A DNA stretch of 64,000 nucleotides, from the NCBI GenBank assembly GCA_030688365.1, contig JAUYIE010000018.1, positions 43,594 to 107,593 on the forward strand. The letters are read 5' to 3'. Position 1 is the first letter of the stretch; the number at the start of each line of letters is the position of its first letter. Both the position numbers and the translations under genes were made by a program. Below the pieces are notes generated by a model. The model was not told the DNA's origin and searched no databases. It was given only the letters and a program-made list of their open reading frames with translations. The DNA comes from a bacterium. GTDB lineage: Bacteria; Patescibacteria; ABY1; JACQRZ01. This document shows, in pieces, positions 34,156 to 43,697 of this stretch.

Positions 34156-35715
34156 CTAGGGTAGTGCAATCGCCTTGATTTGAGATTCTGTTGAAACAGA
34201 CGGTTGTGTATGAATACGGTGATATGACCATACAATGAAAAATAATAGACCATAACTGAACACAAAAAATACCCACGACCATGATTGGAGTGTGATGGAA
34301 ACAGAGGCGTAGGGAATACGAGAAAGATAGTCGGTTATCTTAAGAATATACTCAAGTACCAGCCATGTACCCCATGCGACAGGTGTAACTATTATCTGCC
34401 AAAAAGGTGCAAATGGACCTAAAAGTGTCCCTGCCATATTCATCACCACCAATATAAATCCGATTACCATAGAAAAAGGTATAAACGGCAAGACCAGTAT
34501 GTTTGCCAATAGTGATATCAACGACAACGATGAAAACTGTACAACAATCAGCGGTATAGTCGCCAATGTGGCGGCAAGTGTTTGGGTGCTGATTTCTTTC
34601 GCCCATTTCCATATGGGCAGTTTATCTATGAAATGAGAAAGTATCGGCGTACCATACAAAAGTCCCATGGTAGCCAAAAATGACAGTTGAAATCCGGCAT
34701 CATGAAATAATACAGAGGGAGACAACGCGACCATTACTACACCAGCGATTAACAAGGTATGAGCGACATTTTGCGTTCTGCCTTTATGTTGCGCGATAAG
34801 TACGAGTCCCCCCATCAATGCCGCGCGTATCGTAGAACTGGATGCGCCAGTAAACAACGTAAAAAGCGTTACACCTGCCAAAATCGCCCATGTCGCTCGC
34901 TTTCTGCCTATACGAACGGCACGAAAGAGTGATGCGATTGCCACCATAACCACTGTGATGTTGTATCCGGATATTGCCACAATGTGTGTTAATCCGACAA
35001 TTGAAAAACTGCTTGCGACATTTTTTGGAAATGCACTGCGCGCCCCAAATAATATTCCCGAGAGAAGCGTACTATGAGGTTCGGGAAGTAACGTATTGAT
35101 CCCAGATACCATCCATTTTTTAAAACTATACAGCCCTGTCAATACAAAAGAAGAATGCTCACCGGAAATTGCCATGATAGAAGTCGGTTTACGACACCAC
35201 GAAAAAATCCCTTGTCGTGCCAAATAGTCTTTGTATGAAAAACCTTCTGCCACAAACGGCTCTTCCAATTCACACCCAAAGGTCACATGATCACCATATC
35301 CAAACCATGGATATGATGGCGCGTCTATCAAAATCAACCCATTGTATGTGGCATTTCCAACGTTGTAGTCGGTAATGTTGACTGTTAGTTTTTGTTTTGT
35401 CTCCCGCACATCCGGTTCTTTGACAATCACGCCTTCCCACTGATGAACACTCTGTGCGTTAAACACGCTCACATTATAATCGCCGGCTATGGGGATAGCA
35501 CTGATACTTCGTAAAAGGCCAATACTAAAAAATAAGATACAACATCCAAGTATACGTATGCGCTGGTGATGACGCCACGAGATCATAACTATACCGATCC
35601 AGACTACCACAATCGCCCATACCCACGATACGCGTATCCATTCATACAGCGCAATACCCACAAGAAAAGAAAGCGCGCACCAACGAGTGATGCGCGATAA
35701 TGGCCAAATAATCAT
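34156..35715 (-). CDS. comEC: ComEC/Rec2 channel protein lacking the C-terminal MBL domain
   Basis: 519 residues. N-terminal spans and a soluble DUF4131-like domain are followed by the competence domain, with HIVAISGYNITVVMVAI, LFTGASSSTIRAALMGGLVLIA and FQLSFLATMGLLYGTPIL. It should form the inner-membrane channel for single-stranded DNA entry. Full ComEC adds an MBL domain of about 250 residues at the C-terminus; here the protein ends after the last spans, and the MBL part is a separate gene two positions downstream. Confidence 0.88.
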   Translation of the reverse strand: MIIWPLSRITRWCALSFLVGIALYEWIRVSWVWAIVVVWIGIVMISWRHHQRIRILGCCILFFSIGLLRSISAIPIAGDYNVSVFNAQSVHQWEGVIVKEPDVRETKQKLTVNITDYNVGNATYNGLILIDAPSYPWFGYGDHVTFGCELEEPFVAEGFSYKDYLARQGIFSWCRKPTSIMAISGEHSSFVLTGLYSFKKWMVSGINTLLPEPHSTLLSGILFGARSAFPKNVASSFSIVGLTHIVAISGYNITVVMVAIASLFRAVRIGRKRATWAILAGVTLFTLFTGASSSTIRAALMGGLVLIAQHKGRTQNVAHTLLIAGVVMVALSPSVLFHDAGFQLSFLATMGLLYGTPILSHFIDKLPIWKWAKEISTQTLAATLATIPLIVVQFSSLSLISLLANILVLPFIPFSMVIGFILVVMNMAGTLLGPFAPFWQIIVTPVAWGTWLVLEYILKITDYLSRIPYASVSITLQSWSWVFFVFSYGLLFFIVWSYHRIHTQPSVSTESQIKAIALP

Positions 35716-35727
35716 GAAACATGGTCG

Positions 35728-36783
35728 TCAATACGAACCATGCAACCAATGGCGGCATCGCTGATGAGGAGATAATGTTGTATATAATACAGTATTGTCA
35801 TGAGCGTTTTGTATACGTACGGGATCGGTATTCCACTCAAAAATACGACGTACACCTTCTTCAAGCGCCACCTGAGGTTCCCACCCGAGCACGTCTTTGG
35901 TCACACAATAATCAATAGAACTATGTGCAACATCTCCCTTTTTTACTGCGCGATACATTGGTTCTTGGTGGTTACCAGAGACACGCACAATCACATTGAA
36001 TAATTCATTGATAGAAGTGCGAATACCCGTACTTACATTATACACACCATTCACGTTCGTGTTGAGCGCACGCATACATGAATCAACACAATCAGCCACA
36101 TACACAAAATCTCGTGTATAGCTTCCATCACCGTTGATAATAGATTCTTGCTTATTTAAAAAGTTTTGCACAAAGATAGAAATCACTCCGCACTCGCGAC
36201 TGGTTTCTTGTCGCGGACCATACACGTTTGCAAACCGCAACGCCACATAATCAATACCATACGCATCATTTGAATATTCCAAATGGCGCTCAAACACCAC
36301 CTTACTATGACCGTATGGCGACACTGGCGCCTGCGTATAATTGTGAGGAAACTTCTCAACACCCGGCGGGAGCTCTCCATAGATAGCTCCCCCCGATGAC
36401 GCAAAAATTATTTTTTTCACTCCACCGTATATACAATTTTTTAAAAGATTTACCCCACCAATGATATTAATATCAATATCGTGAATAGGATCCAGTACTG
36501 ATAATCGCAAGTCAATTTGTCCCGCAAAATGAAACACATAGTCCGGTTTTTCAAGATCAAACACGCGATGTAATTCATGATCACGAATATCCATTTGATA
36601 AAATCGTGAACCATGTTCTTCTTTTAAGACGACAGGATTGATATATGAAGGACGCCCCGCATAGAGGTTATCGAGCACAATCACCGGATATCCTTGTTCT
36701 ATAAGGTGATCTACAAGATGTGAGCCAATAAACCCCGCACCACCGGTCACTAAAATCTTTGGTTTTGCTGTTGTCTCTTCCAT
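35728..36783 (-). CDS. NAD-dependent epimerase/dehydratase (GalE-like SDR)
   Basis: 351 residues from ATG 36783. The Rossmann motif GGAGFIGSHL is at the N-terminus, the catalytic Ser region reads SSGGAIYGE, and YGHSK supplies the Tyr-Lys pair. RFANVYGPRQ and RDFVYVADCV are typical of extended SDRs acting on UDP-sugars (UDP-glucose 4-epimerase and relatives). The exact sugar cannot be told. It probably feeds surface glycan or S-layer glycosylation. Confidence 0.85.
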   Translation of the reverse strand: MEETTAKPKILVTGGAGFIGSHLVDHLIEQGYPVIVLDNLYAGRPSYINPVVLKEEHGSRFYQMDIRDHELHRVFDLEKPDYVFHFAGQIDLRLSVLDPIHDIDINIIGGVNLLKNCIYGGVKKIIFASSGGAIYGELPPGVEKFPHNYTQAPVSPYGHSKVVFERHLEYSNDAYGIDYVALRFANVYGPRQETSRECGVISIFVQNFLNKQESIINGDGSYTRDFVYVADCVDSCMRALNTNVNGVYNVSTGIRTSINELFNVIVRVSGNHQEPMYRAVKKGDVAHSSIDYCVTKDVLGWEPQVALEEGVRRIFEWNTDPVRIQNAHDNTVLYTTLSPHQRCRHWLHGSY

Positions 36784-36840
36784 GCGATTACGAGAGTAAC
36801 AAATTATACGTCTACCCATGTTTATACGACCGATTATCTT

Positions 36841-37927
36841 CTACTGCTTCCTACGCCATTTTATATACTCCTCAATAAAAGGCAAGAGCGATCCGTCCAG
36901 AACATCCTGTATTTGATCAGTTTCATAGTTGGTACGATGATCTTTCACCATTTTATAGGGATTCAACACATAGGAGCGTATTTGATTTCCCCATGCCGCC
37001 TCATGATATTCGCCACGGAGCTGTTGCCGTTCTTCTTCTTTTTGAGTGAGGGATAGTTGATGTAGTTTTGCCTTCAAATATCGCATAGCCGTCTCTTTGT
37101 TCTGTAATTGAGACCGCTCATTTTGACACGTTACTACAATACCGGTCGGGATGTGAGTAATACGCACTGCCGAATCTGTCGTGTTGACTCCCTGTCCCCC
37201 CTTACCACCAGCGCGGTACGTATCAATACGCATATCATCCGTCGCGATATGTATTTCATGTTGCGTCCCTACATCAGGAATCACTTCAACAAGTGCAAAA
37301 GAAGTCTGTCGTAATTTTTCTCCATCAAAAGGAGAAATGCGTACGAGACGATGCACCCCGGCTTCTGCTTGTAAATAGCCATACGCATACGGCCCCACCA
37401 CCTCCAACGTAGCACTCTTGATGCCCGCTTCACCGCCCTGTTGCTTATCAAGGATGCGCACCGTCCATTTTTGTTGTTCGCAAAAACGCAGATACATACG
37501 CAACAGCATATCCGCCCAATCCATCGCGTCTACTCCGCCGGTTCCTGCATGAATCGCGATCATCGCATTATTATGATCATACTCACCGGAAAAAAGCGCT
37601 TGAAACTCATGCTCTTCAAACTCCGTACGAAGTGTTTCAAACTGTTGTTGTATTTGATCACTGTTTTCTTGCCCGTAGGTACGCGCCATTTCCAAAAGTG
37701 CCTGACAGTCATCTTCCATACGATCCCATAGTGTTACCACCTCCTTGTCATATGCGAGTTCCTGTCCTAACGTACGTGCGTGATGTGAATCATTCCAAAA
37801 ATTTTCTTTGGTCATCTCCTGCTCAATCGTGGCAATACGTTTCTTGCGTACCTCAATGTCAAAGTAACCCCCTACACTCTTGAATACGCCGTGTAAGCGC
37901 ATTAAGATCATGAATCGGTGACGGCAT
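36841..37927 (-). CDS. prfB: Peptide chain release factor 2, programmed +1 frameshift
   Basis: 361 residues after frameshifting. Zero-frame translation starts at ATG 37927 and reads 22 codons (MPSPIHDLNALTRRIQECRG then LL) to a UGA at 37861-37859. A +1 slip at CTT continues with GAC ATT GAG through the rest of the protein. The classic signal AGGGGG-NNN-CTT-TGA-C is present at 37873-37858. The peptide joins into a normal RF2 N-terminus (CRGLLDIEVRKKRI). SPF (198-200, UGA/UAA recognition) and GGQ (243-245) are intact. A single-frame reading from ATG 37911 is possible but gives an unrelated first 17 residues. Confidence 0.93.
37858..37873 (-). promoter_or_regulatory. RF2 autoregulatory frameshift site
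   Basis: Minus strand AGGGGGTTACTTTGAC: an internal Shine-Dalgarno 3 bases before the CTT slip codon, then UGA followed by C, a poor termination context. The spacing matches the E. coli prfB site. Low RF2 favours the slip, giving feedback control. Confidence 0.92.
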
Positions 37928-37938
37928 AGATGTTGAAA

Positions 37939-39243
37939 TTATTTTACCAATGAATCATCAAACTCTCCCAAAGTAACCTTGATATCTTTCTCTTTTCCTC
38001 TTGAAAAAACCTTAAGCGTGACTTCAGTGTTTGGCTCATAGAGTGACAATACATGAGCAAGCGCATTTTCATCATTTATTTTCTTTCCATCCACCTCTAA
38101 AATAATATCATCTTCAGCCAACCCCGCCTTTTCTGCCGGACTGCCAGATACCACACCACGTTCTTTCTTAGTCGGATCCCCCACGATTACTGCACCATAG
38201 CTGTTAGGAAGATTATTTTTCTTCACATATTCCTCATCAACCATCTGGTATCGCACACCTAGCCAAGGACGGACTATTTTGCCATGCGCACGGACACTCT
38301 CCAGGTCTCTCTTCATGATACTAGAAGGAATCGCAAATCCTACTGACTGACCGGAACGTGATACTGCCGTATTCATCCCGACAACCTTACCTGCGAGATT
38401 GAGTAACGGCCCGCCGGAGTTTCCATGGTTGATCGCCGCATCAGTTTGTATCGCTTCATAGATCGTACCCACTTCCCCGTTGTTGCCACTTGCTTGTACG
38501 ACGCGATTTATACCTGAAACAACACCTCGCGTCACCGTATTACGAAACTCACCCAATGTGTTGCCGATTGCAATCACTGTTTGCCCTATCTCCACAGCAT
38601 CTTCATCAGCAAACTCCAGTGGCACTACATCAGTCGCCTCTATTTTTATCACCGCAACATCGTTCAAAGAGTCGGTAGCCAGTATCTTCGCGGGATATTC
38701 AGTACCATCGTTGGTTACCACTACGTAATCGGCACTCGTATCTGACACCACATGATGATTGGTCAAAATCATCCCATCAGCTGAAATAATAAATCCTGAA
38801 CCTTCTCCAATTGTTTGTTTCTCAATTGGTGTATCTTCTTGCGGTGCGGGATTGCGTGGTTCTGTAGGTAACGGTATTTGAAAAAAATTACCAAATGGAC
38901 TGGAAAAAAATGGATTGTTTGCCGATGGTGCTGTAACTTCTTTTTTTACCAAAATACTTACCACTGACGGTGACGCCTGTTTGACCACATCAATGGTCGC
39001 CGAATCTTCTTGTACCATACGTGTCTCTTGCGTAACATTTTGTACTAGTCCATTGGGTGTCTCAATGCCAAAATAGGAAGCAATGCTCCCTCCTTGAGTA
39101 AAGCCGACAATACCACCGACTAATCCACCAAAAAAACCAAACCCCAAAGAAATGACCGCAAGAAAAATCATGGTAATAATGATTGACTTCCTTGGATATT
39201 TGTACACGGTCAACTGTTGTGACTCATCCATATATTTATTCAT
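37939..39243 (-). CDS. HtrA/DegP-type serine protease with PDZ domain
   Basis: 434 residues. One membrane anchor (about 20-48) leaves a short cytoplasmic N-terminus. The trypsin-like domain has the triad H164 (TNHHVV), D195 (SLNDVAVIK) and S276 (HGNSGGP). One PDZ domain follows (AGLAEDDIILEVDGKKI, about 370-430). It degrades or refolds misfolded envelope proteins. It is 11 bases from prfB and 7 bases from the preceding SDR gene. Confidence 0.93.
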   Translation of the reverse strand: MNKYMDESQQLTVYKYPRKSIIITMIFLAVISLGFGFFGGLVGGIVGFTQGGSIASYFGIETPNGLVQNVTQETRMVQEDSATIDVVKQASPSVVSILVKKEVTAPSANNPFFSSPFGNFFQIPLPTEPRNPAPQEDTPIEKQTIGEGSGFIISADGMILTNHHVVSDTSADYVVVTNDGTEYPAKILATDSLNDVAVIKIEATDVVPLEFADEDAVEIGQTVIAIGNTLGEFRNTVTRGVVSGINRVVQASGNNGEVGTIYEAIQTDAAINHGNSGGPLLNLAGKVVGMNTAVSRSGQSVGFAIPSSIMKRDLESVRAHGKIVRPWLGVRYQMVDEEYVKKNNLPNSYGAVIVGDPTKKERGVVSGSPAEKAGLAEDDIILEVDGKKINDENALAHVLSLYEPNTEVTLKVFSRGKEKDIKVTLGEFDDSLVK

Positions 39244-39250
39244 TAATTAC

Positions 39251-40282
39251 TTATCGGCGGGCAATATGTTTAACCCCGCGTAGTGTTTTCATAAAATCAA
39301 TTGTTTTTTTCAATCCCTCATCAAGCAATACCACAGGAAACCACCCGGTTTCTTCCTTCACCTTATAGATATTGCCAATATCATTATGTAATTCCCATGC
39401 TTTTTGTACAGGGTCGTTCACTGCTTCGTCTGCAAGCCATTCTATTTTTGAAGTTGATTTGGTCAATGCAATAATTTTTTCTGCCAACTCCTTATAGGTA
39501 TACACGGCAGTGTGGTTAATGTTGTAAATACCGGAATTTTCAGATGCCATGACTTTTTCAAGACCATTCACTACATCAGAGATAAAACAAAATGCTCCTT
39601 TTTCTAACGCACGCGGGATTTGTAATGGTTTGTTTGCCAACGCACTGGCGATCAAGTGCGGGACGATCCGTCCATCATCAAGATACATACCCGGTCCATA
39701 AACAGTACCTACTCGCGCAATTGCGTATGACAATGAATAATTTTTGGCATACGCCACTACCATTGCTTCAGCAGTACGTTTTGCGTATGCATAATAATTC
39801 AGCGGGTCAAGGTGATTTAACACTCCGACATAATCTTCTGATGGTGTGTATCCTTCTTGCGGAAGCATGCCATACACACGTAGATCAGATAAAAATAACA
39901 CTTTGGCACGGTATTGTGTAGCAACATCCAAGACATTTTTTGTTCCAGCAATACCGGTATTGAGGGTTTCAATCGGATGGTGGACATACCACTGTGGCGA
40001 ATCTGTCAACGCACAATGATATATTTCATGGATTCCCTCATAAATGGCCTTTGCTCGTTTTGTACCTGCCATAGTCTTGAGATCAAACGGTGTCGTGATA
40101 TCATGGCGTACCATAGTAAAGCCGGGACGCGCCAGTAGATGATCAATGTTTTCTTCATGTCCTGTTACATAATCATCAATACAAATCACATGACGGTTGT
40201 GATCCAATAGATATTCACACAGATGAGCGCCGATAAATCCAGCACCACCAACAACTAACGCATTTTGAAAATCTTGAGGCAT
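39251..40282 (-). CDS. NAD-dependent nucleotide-sugar SDR
   Basis: 343 residues. VVGGAGFIGAHLCEYLL binds NAD, and YYAYAKRTAE holds the Tyr-x-x-x-Lys. The family Ser/Thr segment reads LSDLRVYG, atypical against the usual SxSEVYG. Overall closest in feel to UDP-glucuronate decarboxylase or dTDP-glucose 4,6-dehydratase types; I cannot fix the substrate. It is the second such SDR in the same gene run. Confidence 0.8.
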   Translation of the reverse strand: MPQDFQNALVVGGAGFIGAHLCEYLLDHNRHVICIDDYVTGHEENIDHLLARPGFTMVRHDITTPFDLKTMAGTKRAKAIYEGIHEIYHCALTDSPQWYVHHPIETLNTGIAGTKNVLDVATQYRAKVLFLSDLRVYGMLPQEGYTPSEDYVGVLNHLDPLNYYAYAKRTAEAMVVAYAKNYSLSYAIARVGTVYGPGMYLDDGRIVPHLIASALANKPLQIPRALEKGAFCFISDVVNGLEKVMASENSGIYNINHTAVYTYKELAEKIIALTKSTSKIEWLADEAVNDPVQKAWELHNDIGNIYKVKEETGWFPVVLLDEGLKKTIDFMKTLRGVKHIARR

Positions 40283-40294
40283 ACATCAAAAAAA

Positions 40295-42346
40295 TTAACG
40301 TATTGTTCCTACTTCTATCCCCTTCCTATATTTTTCTTCAAAGGCAAAAAATTGTGCGATCACACCTTTCTGTAAACTAAATGCACGCACATGAGGTCCC
40401 CCATTACCGCGAGGACCGGCAACAACATCAGCAATCCTGTCACCATCTATATCACCACATGATACATTGATACCACCTTTAAATCCTTTATTGTAAGGAT
40501 ACCAGCTGCGCAAGAGTTCTCCATGTCCGGTAGAAATATGGATTTCATCTCCAACAATCGGACTGGTAATAATTTCCGCCTTTCCGTCATTATTGACATC
40601 ACACGATGCGAGTTCAGCACCTGTATGTGCCGACGGACTATATGTAGCCCACATTTCTTTTTGTTCACCTTTGTCATTGAATACTCGTACTTGTGCATCA
40701 TTGGCTCGTGATGCCGTGATGATCTCTGCCTTGCCATCACCATCTATATCACCAACCGCAACAGACCACCCTGTACGCATTGTCTTGTCATACGCAAAAA
40801 ATTGCCCAATGACCGTCCCGTCTTGCTTGAAGATGCGTATTTGAGGACCACCGCTTGATTCCGGTATGACCACAATCTCATCTGTACCATCACTGTTTAT
40901 ATCCCCCATCGCAATATTTATACCTCCGCGAAATTTTTTGTCATACGCAAAAAATTGGGTAAGAAGTTTTGCGCTTTTATCAAAAATACGCACGTGAGGT
41001 CCCCCTCCTTTTCCTGCCGCTACTACTATCCAATCACTGGTTTTTGACGTGGCAGTATGAAATGGCACCCTAAACGGCCCAAAAGGGAAAAAAGATGTTG
41101 TCATTGATCCTTGACGACTCATGATTGTCAATGGTGAAGTACCATCGCGTTTTGATACCAAGAGTGCACCACTTGCTGTTGTTCCCGCACCTTGGAGAAC
41201 AAACGTCGCGCCTGTTTGTTCCAGTGCAAGACGTACTGATTTACCCACGTTGACCCTGCCGCATCCTAGTTTCCCGACATAATTCACATTGAGCGCGTCA
41301 ATTTCATCACATCCCCCTTTAAGAGCGGTCATCACATCAGCAGTGCTCGCATGTGAATTGACTGATAATATCAATGCCGCAAGTCCTGAAATCACTGCTG
41401 TAGATAACGAAGTGCCCGACCAACCGCCACCGTATGGCGCATCAAATCCGGAAACATAGCTATCTACCAATTGAGTGGAATAAAAATCATTACCGGGTAC
41501 TGACACGTCTACACAGGAACCATAATTTGAAAATTGTGTTTTTTGCCCCAATGAATCCAACGACGCCACACCAATCACCGCATTGTCAGTACCATCGTAA
41601 CACGCAGGATACATCTTTGTTTTAGTCGTATCTAGACCTCCTCGCAAATGGTCATCATTTCCGGACGCAGCAACGATGACAATACCCGCCTTATGGGCAC
41701 GACTGATAGCATCTTCCAAAAATCCGCTATCGTTGGGTCCCACAAAACTTAAATTGATGATATTTGCTTTTTGTTTTATTGCATAATCTATCGCACGTAC
41801 TACTGCTATCACATCCCCTTCACCATTGCTATTGATCACACGTAAGGGCATAATACGGCTTCGCCATGAAATACCGGTAATACCAATACCATTATTTCCC
41901 CTACCTGCGGCAACACCTGCGAGGATAGTTCCGTGCTCCATGCCGGCACTGATAAATGATGTGCCAAACTTTGGACGAGGATCAGGGGAACTGCTCACAA
42001 AATCCCATCCGTTTATGTCATCAACAAAACCATTATGATCGTTGTCAATGTTGTCACCGGGAATTTCATTTGTATTCACCCAGATGCTGTCTTTCAAGTC
42101 AGGGTGATTGATATCTACCCCACTGTCAATGATAGCTATGATTGGCAATTGTGAACCGGTAGTAACTTCCCATGCTTGATTCACGTTTATACTACGCAAA
42201 TATCCCTGACGAGAATAAAACTCATCGTTGGGAGTGACGGTGGGAGACACGATCGCCGCATTGGCGATACGCAAAAATCCACCCGATTGACCGGCAATAA
42301 GGCAGATGAAGAATACAATGGCGCTTCGCATGAAAGTTCGCATCAT
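40295..42346 (-). CDS. Secreted subtilase (S8) with FG-GAP repeats
   Basis: 683 residues. Signal peptide at about 1-30. The subtilisin domain has D74 (IAIIDSGVD), H138 (MEHGTILAG), N230 in ASGN (oxyanion hole) and S313 (GTSLS). After residue 400 come about five FG-GAP/VCBS-like repeats of roughly 45 residues, each with FFAYDKxxRxG and a calcium-type GDxDGDGxxEI loop, which should fold as a beta-propeller. Likely an extracellular protease that binds or processes surface proteins. A promoter places the mRNA start at the ATG itself. Confidence 0.9.
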   Translation of the reverse strand: MMRTFMRSAIVFFICLIAGQSGGFLRIANAAIVSPTVTPNDEFYSRQGYLRSINVNQAWEVTTGSQLPIIAIIDSGVDINHPDLKDSIWVNTNEIPGDNIDNDHNGFVDDINGWDFVSSSPDPRPKFGTSFISAGMEHGTILAGVAAGRGNNGIGITGISWRSRIMPLRVINSNGEGDVIAVVRAIDYAIKQKANIINLSFVGPNDSGFLEDAISRAHKAGIVIVAASGNDDHLRGGLDTTKTKMYPACYDGTDNAVIGVASLDSLGQKTQFSNYGSCVDVSVPGNDFYSTQLVDSYVSGFDAPYGGGWSGTSLSTAVISGLAALILSVNSHASTADVMTALKGGCDEIDALNVNYVGKLGCGRVNVGKSVRLALEQTGATFVLQGAGTTASGALLVSKRDGTSPLTIMSRQGSMTTSFFPFGPFRVPFHTATSKTSDWIVVAAGKGGGPHVRIFDKSAKLLTQFFAYDKKFRGGINIAMGDINSDGTDEIVVIPESSGGPQIRIFKQDGTVIGQFFAYDKTMRTGWSVAVGDIDGDGKAEIITASRANDAQVRVFNDKGEQKEMWATYSPSAHTGAELASCDVNNDGKAEIITSPIVGDEIHISTGHGELLRSWYPYNKGFKGGINVSCGDIDGDRIADVVAGPRGNGGPHVRAFSLQKGVIAQFFAFEEKYRKGIEVGTIR

Positions 42347-42352
42347 GTAGAT

Positions 42353-42380
42353 AGTATATCACTTGTTATGAAGATCTCAA
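42353..42380 (-). promoter_or_regulatory. Promoter of the subtilase gene, leaderless
   Basis: TTGAGA, 16 bases, TATACT on the minus strand. The -10 box ends 7 bases before the ATG at 42346, so the transcript should begin at or next to the start codon. Confidence 0.65.
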
Positions 42381-42449
42381 GGTGTGTATTTCTTTGATTT
42401 CTCCATTGCACTATACAATACCGCCTATGAAGAAAATATGAAGCAGACA

Positions 42450-43154
42450 CTATGGCGTAGGAGTAGGCAATAAGGAGTTGATATGCTCTTGAATGCGCGC
42501 ATCATCAGGCGATTGCTTTGCAATTTCCTGCCAGTATAAAAGTGATTCGGATAGATAATTGTTTTGCTCCAAAAAAAGCGCATACGCACGCATGAGATTT
42601 GGATCTTGATTTGTCCCCATCAGACCTTCAATGAATACACCACGTGCGACCGCCACCTCATCAAGGTGATACCAATATAATTCAGCAAGTTTTTGATAGT
42701 TTGATGATTCAGTTGGTGCTTTACTGATTGCCTGGCGGTATGCGTCTTTGGCATCTTCGTAATTTCCCGCCGCTTCATGTACCGAGCCTATGTTTGAAAA
42801 CGCGACAAAGGAAGTCGGATCAGCGTTCGCGGCACGTTTGTACGCATCAAGTGATAAATCATTTCTACCCAAACTGGCAAAATGAATACCCAAATCAATG
42901 TACTGCATCGTCATTGTCGGCTCATCTTTTGTATCACCGCTTGCGATCTCACTCTCAATATCACGGATAGACTGCTCAATCGTACTCCTTTGCTCATCAG
43001 TTAGCGTCGTTTGAGTAACATAATGTGATGCCATATATTGCACATGATCTATTTGTTTTTTAACCGTAGGTACCACAAACCATAGTGCTATCAGCACCAC
43101 CACAATCGCGAGTATTATGATAATAAATTTCCAGGAAGAAAGTGTTCGTTCCAT
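42450..43154 (-). CDS. Membrane-anchored TPR protein
   Basis: 234 residues. A single N-terminal span (about 10-30) is followed by a helical region and about four TPR units, the clearest being AFSNIGSVHEAAGNYEDAKDAYRQAISKAP. TPRs bind peptides or partner proteins, so it may scaffold an envelope complex. Pro/Thr-rich end. It has its own consensus promoter. Confidence 0.8.
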   Translation of the reverse strand: MERTLSSWKFIIIILAIVVVLIALWFVVPTVKKQIDHVQYMASHYVTQTTLTDEQRSTIEQSIRDIESEIASGDTKDEPTMTMQYIDLGIHFASLGRNDLSLDAYKRAANADPTSFVAFSNIGSVHEAAGNYEDAKDAYRQAISKAPTESSNYQKLAELYWYHLDEVAVARGVFIEGLMGTNQDPNLMRAYALFLEQNNYLSESLLYWQEIAKQSPDDARIQEHINSLLPTPTP

Positions 43155-43179
43155 AGTCTGATATTCTCAAAGTCCCTCT

Positions 43180-43208
43180 ATCTTAATGAAAAAAACATTC
43201 CTTGTCAA
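43180..43208 (-). promoter_or_regulatory. Promoter of the TPR gene
   Basis: TTGACA, 17 bases, TAAGAT on the minus strand. The predicted leader is about 19 bases. Confidence 0.7.
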
Positions 43209-43216
43209 AAACCCTG

Positions 43217-43266
43217 ACAAAAAAGACTCTCTCCGCCCGCCAAATAGCGGGGAAAAGAGTCTTTTT
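43217..43266 (-). terminator. Terminator after the shared-domain surface gene
   Basis: AGAGTCTTTTT pairs with AAAAAGACTCT and encloses a second CCCCGC/GCGGG stem. A T-run ends it on the minus strand. Confidence 0.8.
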
Positions 43267-43286
43267 GAGCTCGCACCGATATCGTC

Positions 43287-43697
43287 CTATCTTTTGGCTC
43301 CTGAATACGCGATCGCACGCACTACATCCCATTCACGGGCAGTCGTGGCGATTTTGCCATACACTGCTCTAAATGTTTTAAGTGCGGCCGCTTCGCTGTC
43401 AAGATTACGATGCACTGATCGCAGACCATATCCCATGACCGTCACTGCTGCGCTGTCATTAGGATTTTTCATGTCTGCTGCGCGTTTGTAAACCAACTTA
43501 AAGTTGATTTTTGCGCGATCTTCGGCTGCTTTGCTTGTTTGAGAAGGAAAGCGACCGTTTGCGATCTTGAGTGCGTCTGACCATCCACTTTCCGTTGTAG
43601 GAAAGGAGCCAAATGCTGCCAAGTAGCTATTGAGTACACCGGCGCGCTCTCCTGCCCCCAACTTAAGGGTAGTAGGCGTACCGTATGTAATGAACGC
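43287..43697 (-). other. Shared 136-residue C-terminal domain, copy 2
   Basis: Same module as at 23936-24346, gap-free over 136 residues. The final seven residues are YSGAKR-type (YSGAIR in copy 1). The most divergent part is the NGR(W/F)P to FK stretch. Confidence 0.85.

Noticed and set aside
37859..37861. The in-frame UGA in prfB as a sign of UGA recoded to glycine
   Set aside because: It lies exactly in the conserved RF2 frameshift signal, so it is a programmed stop, not a sense codon.
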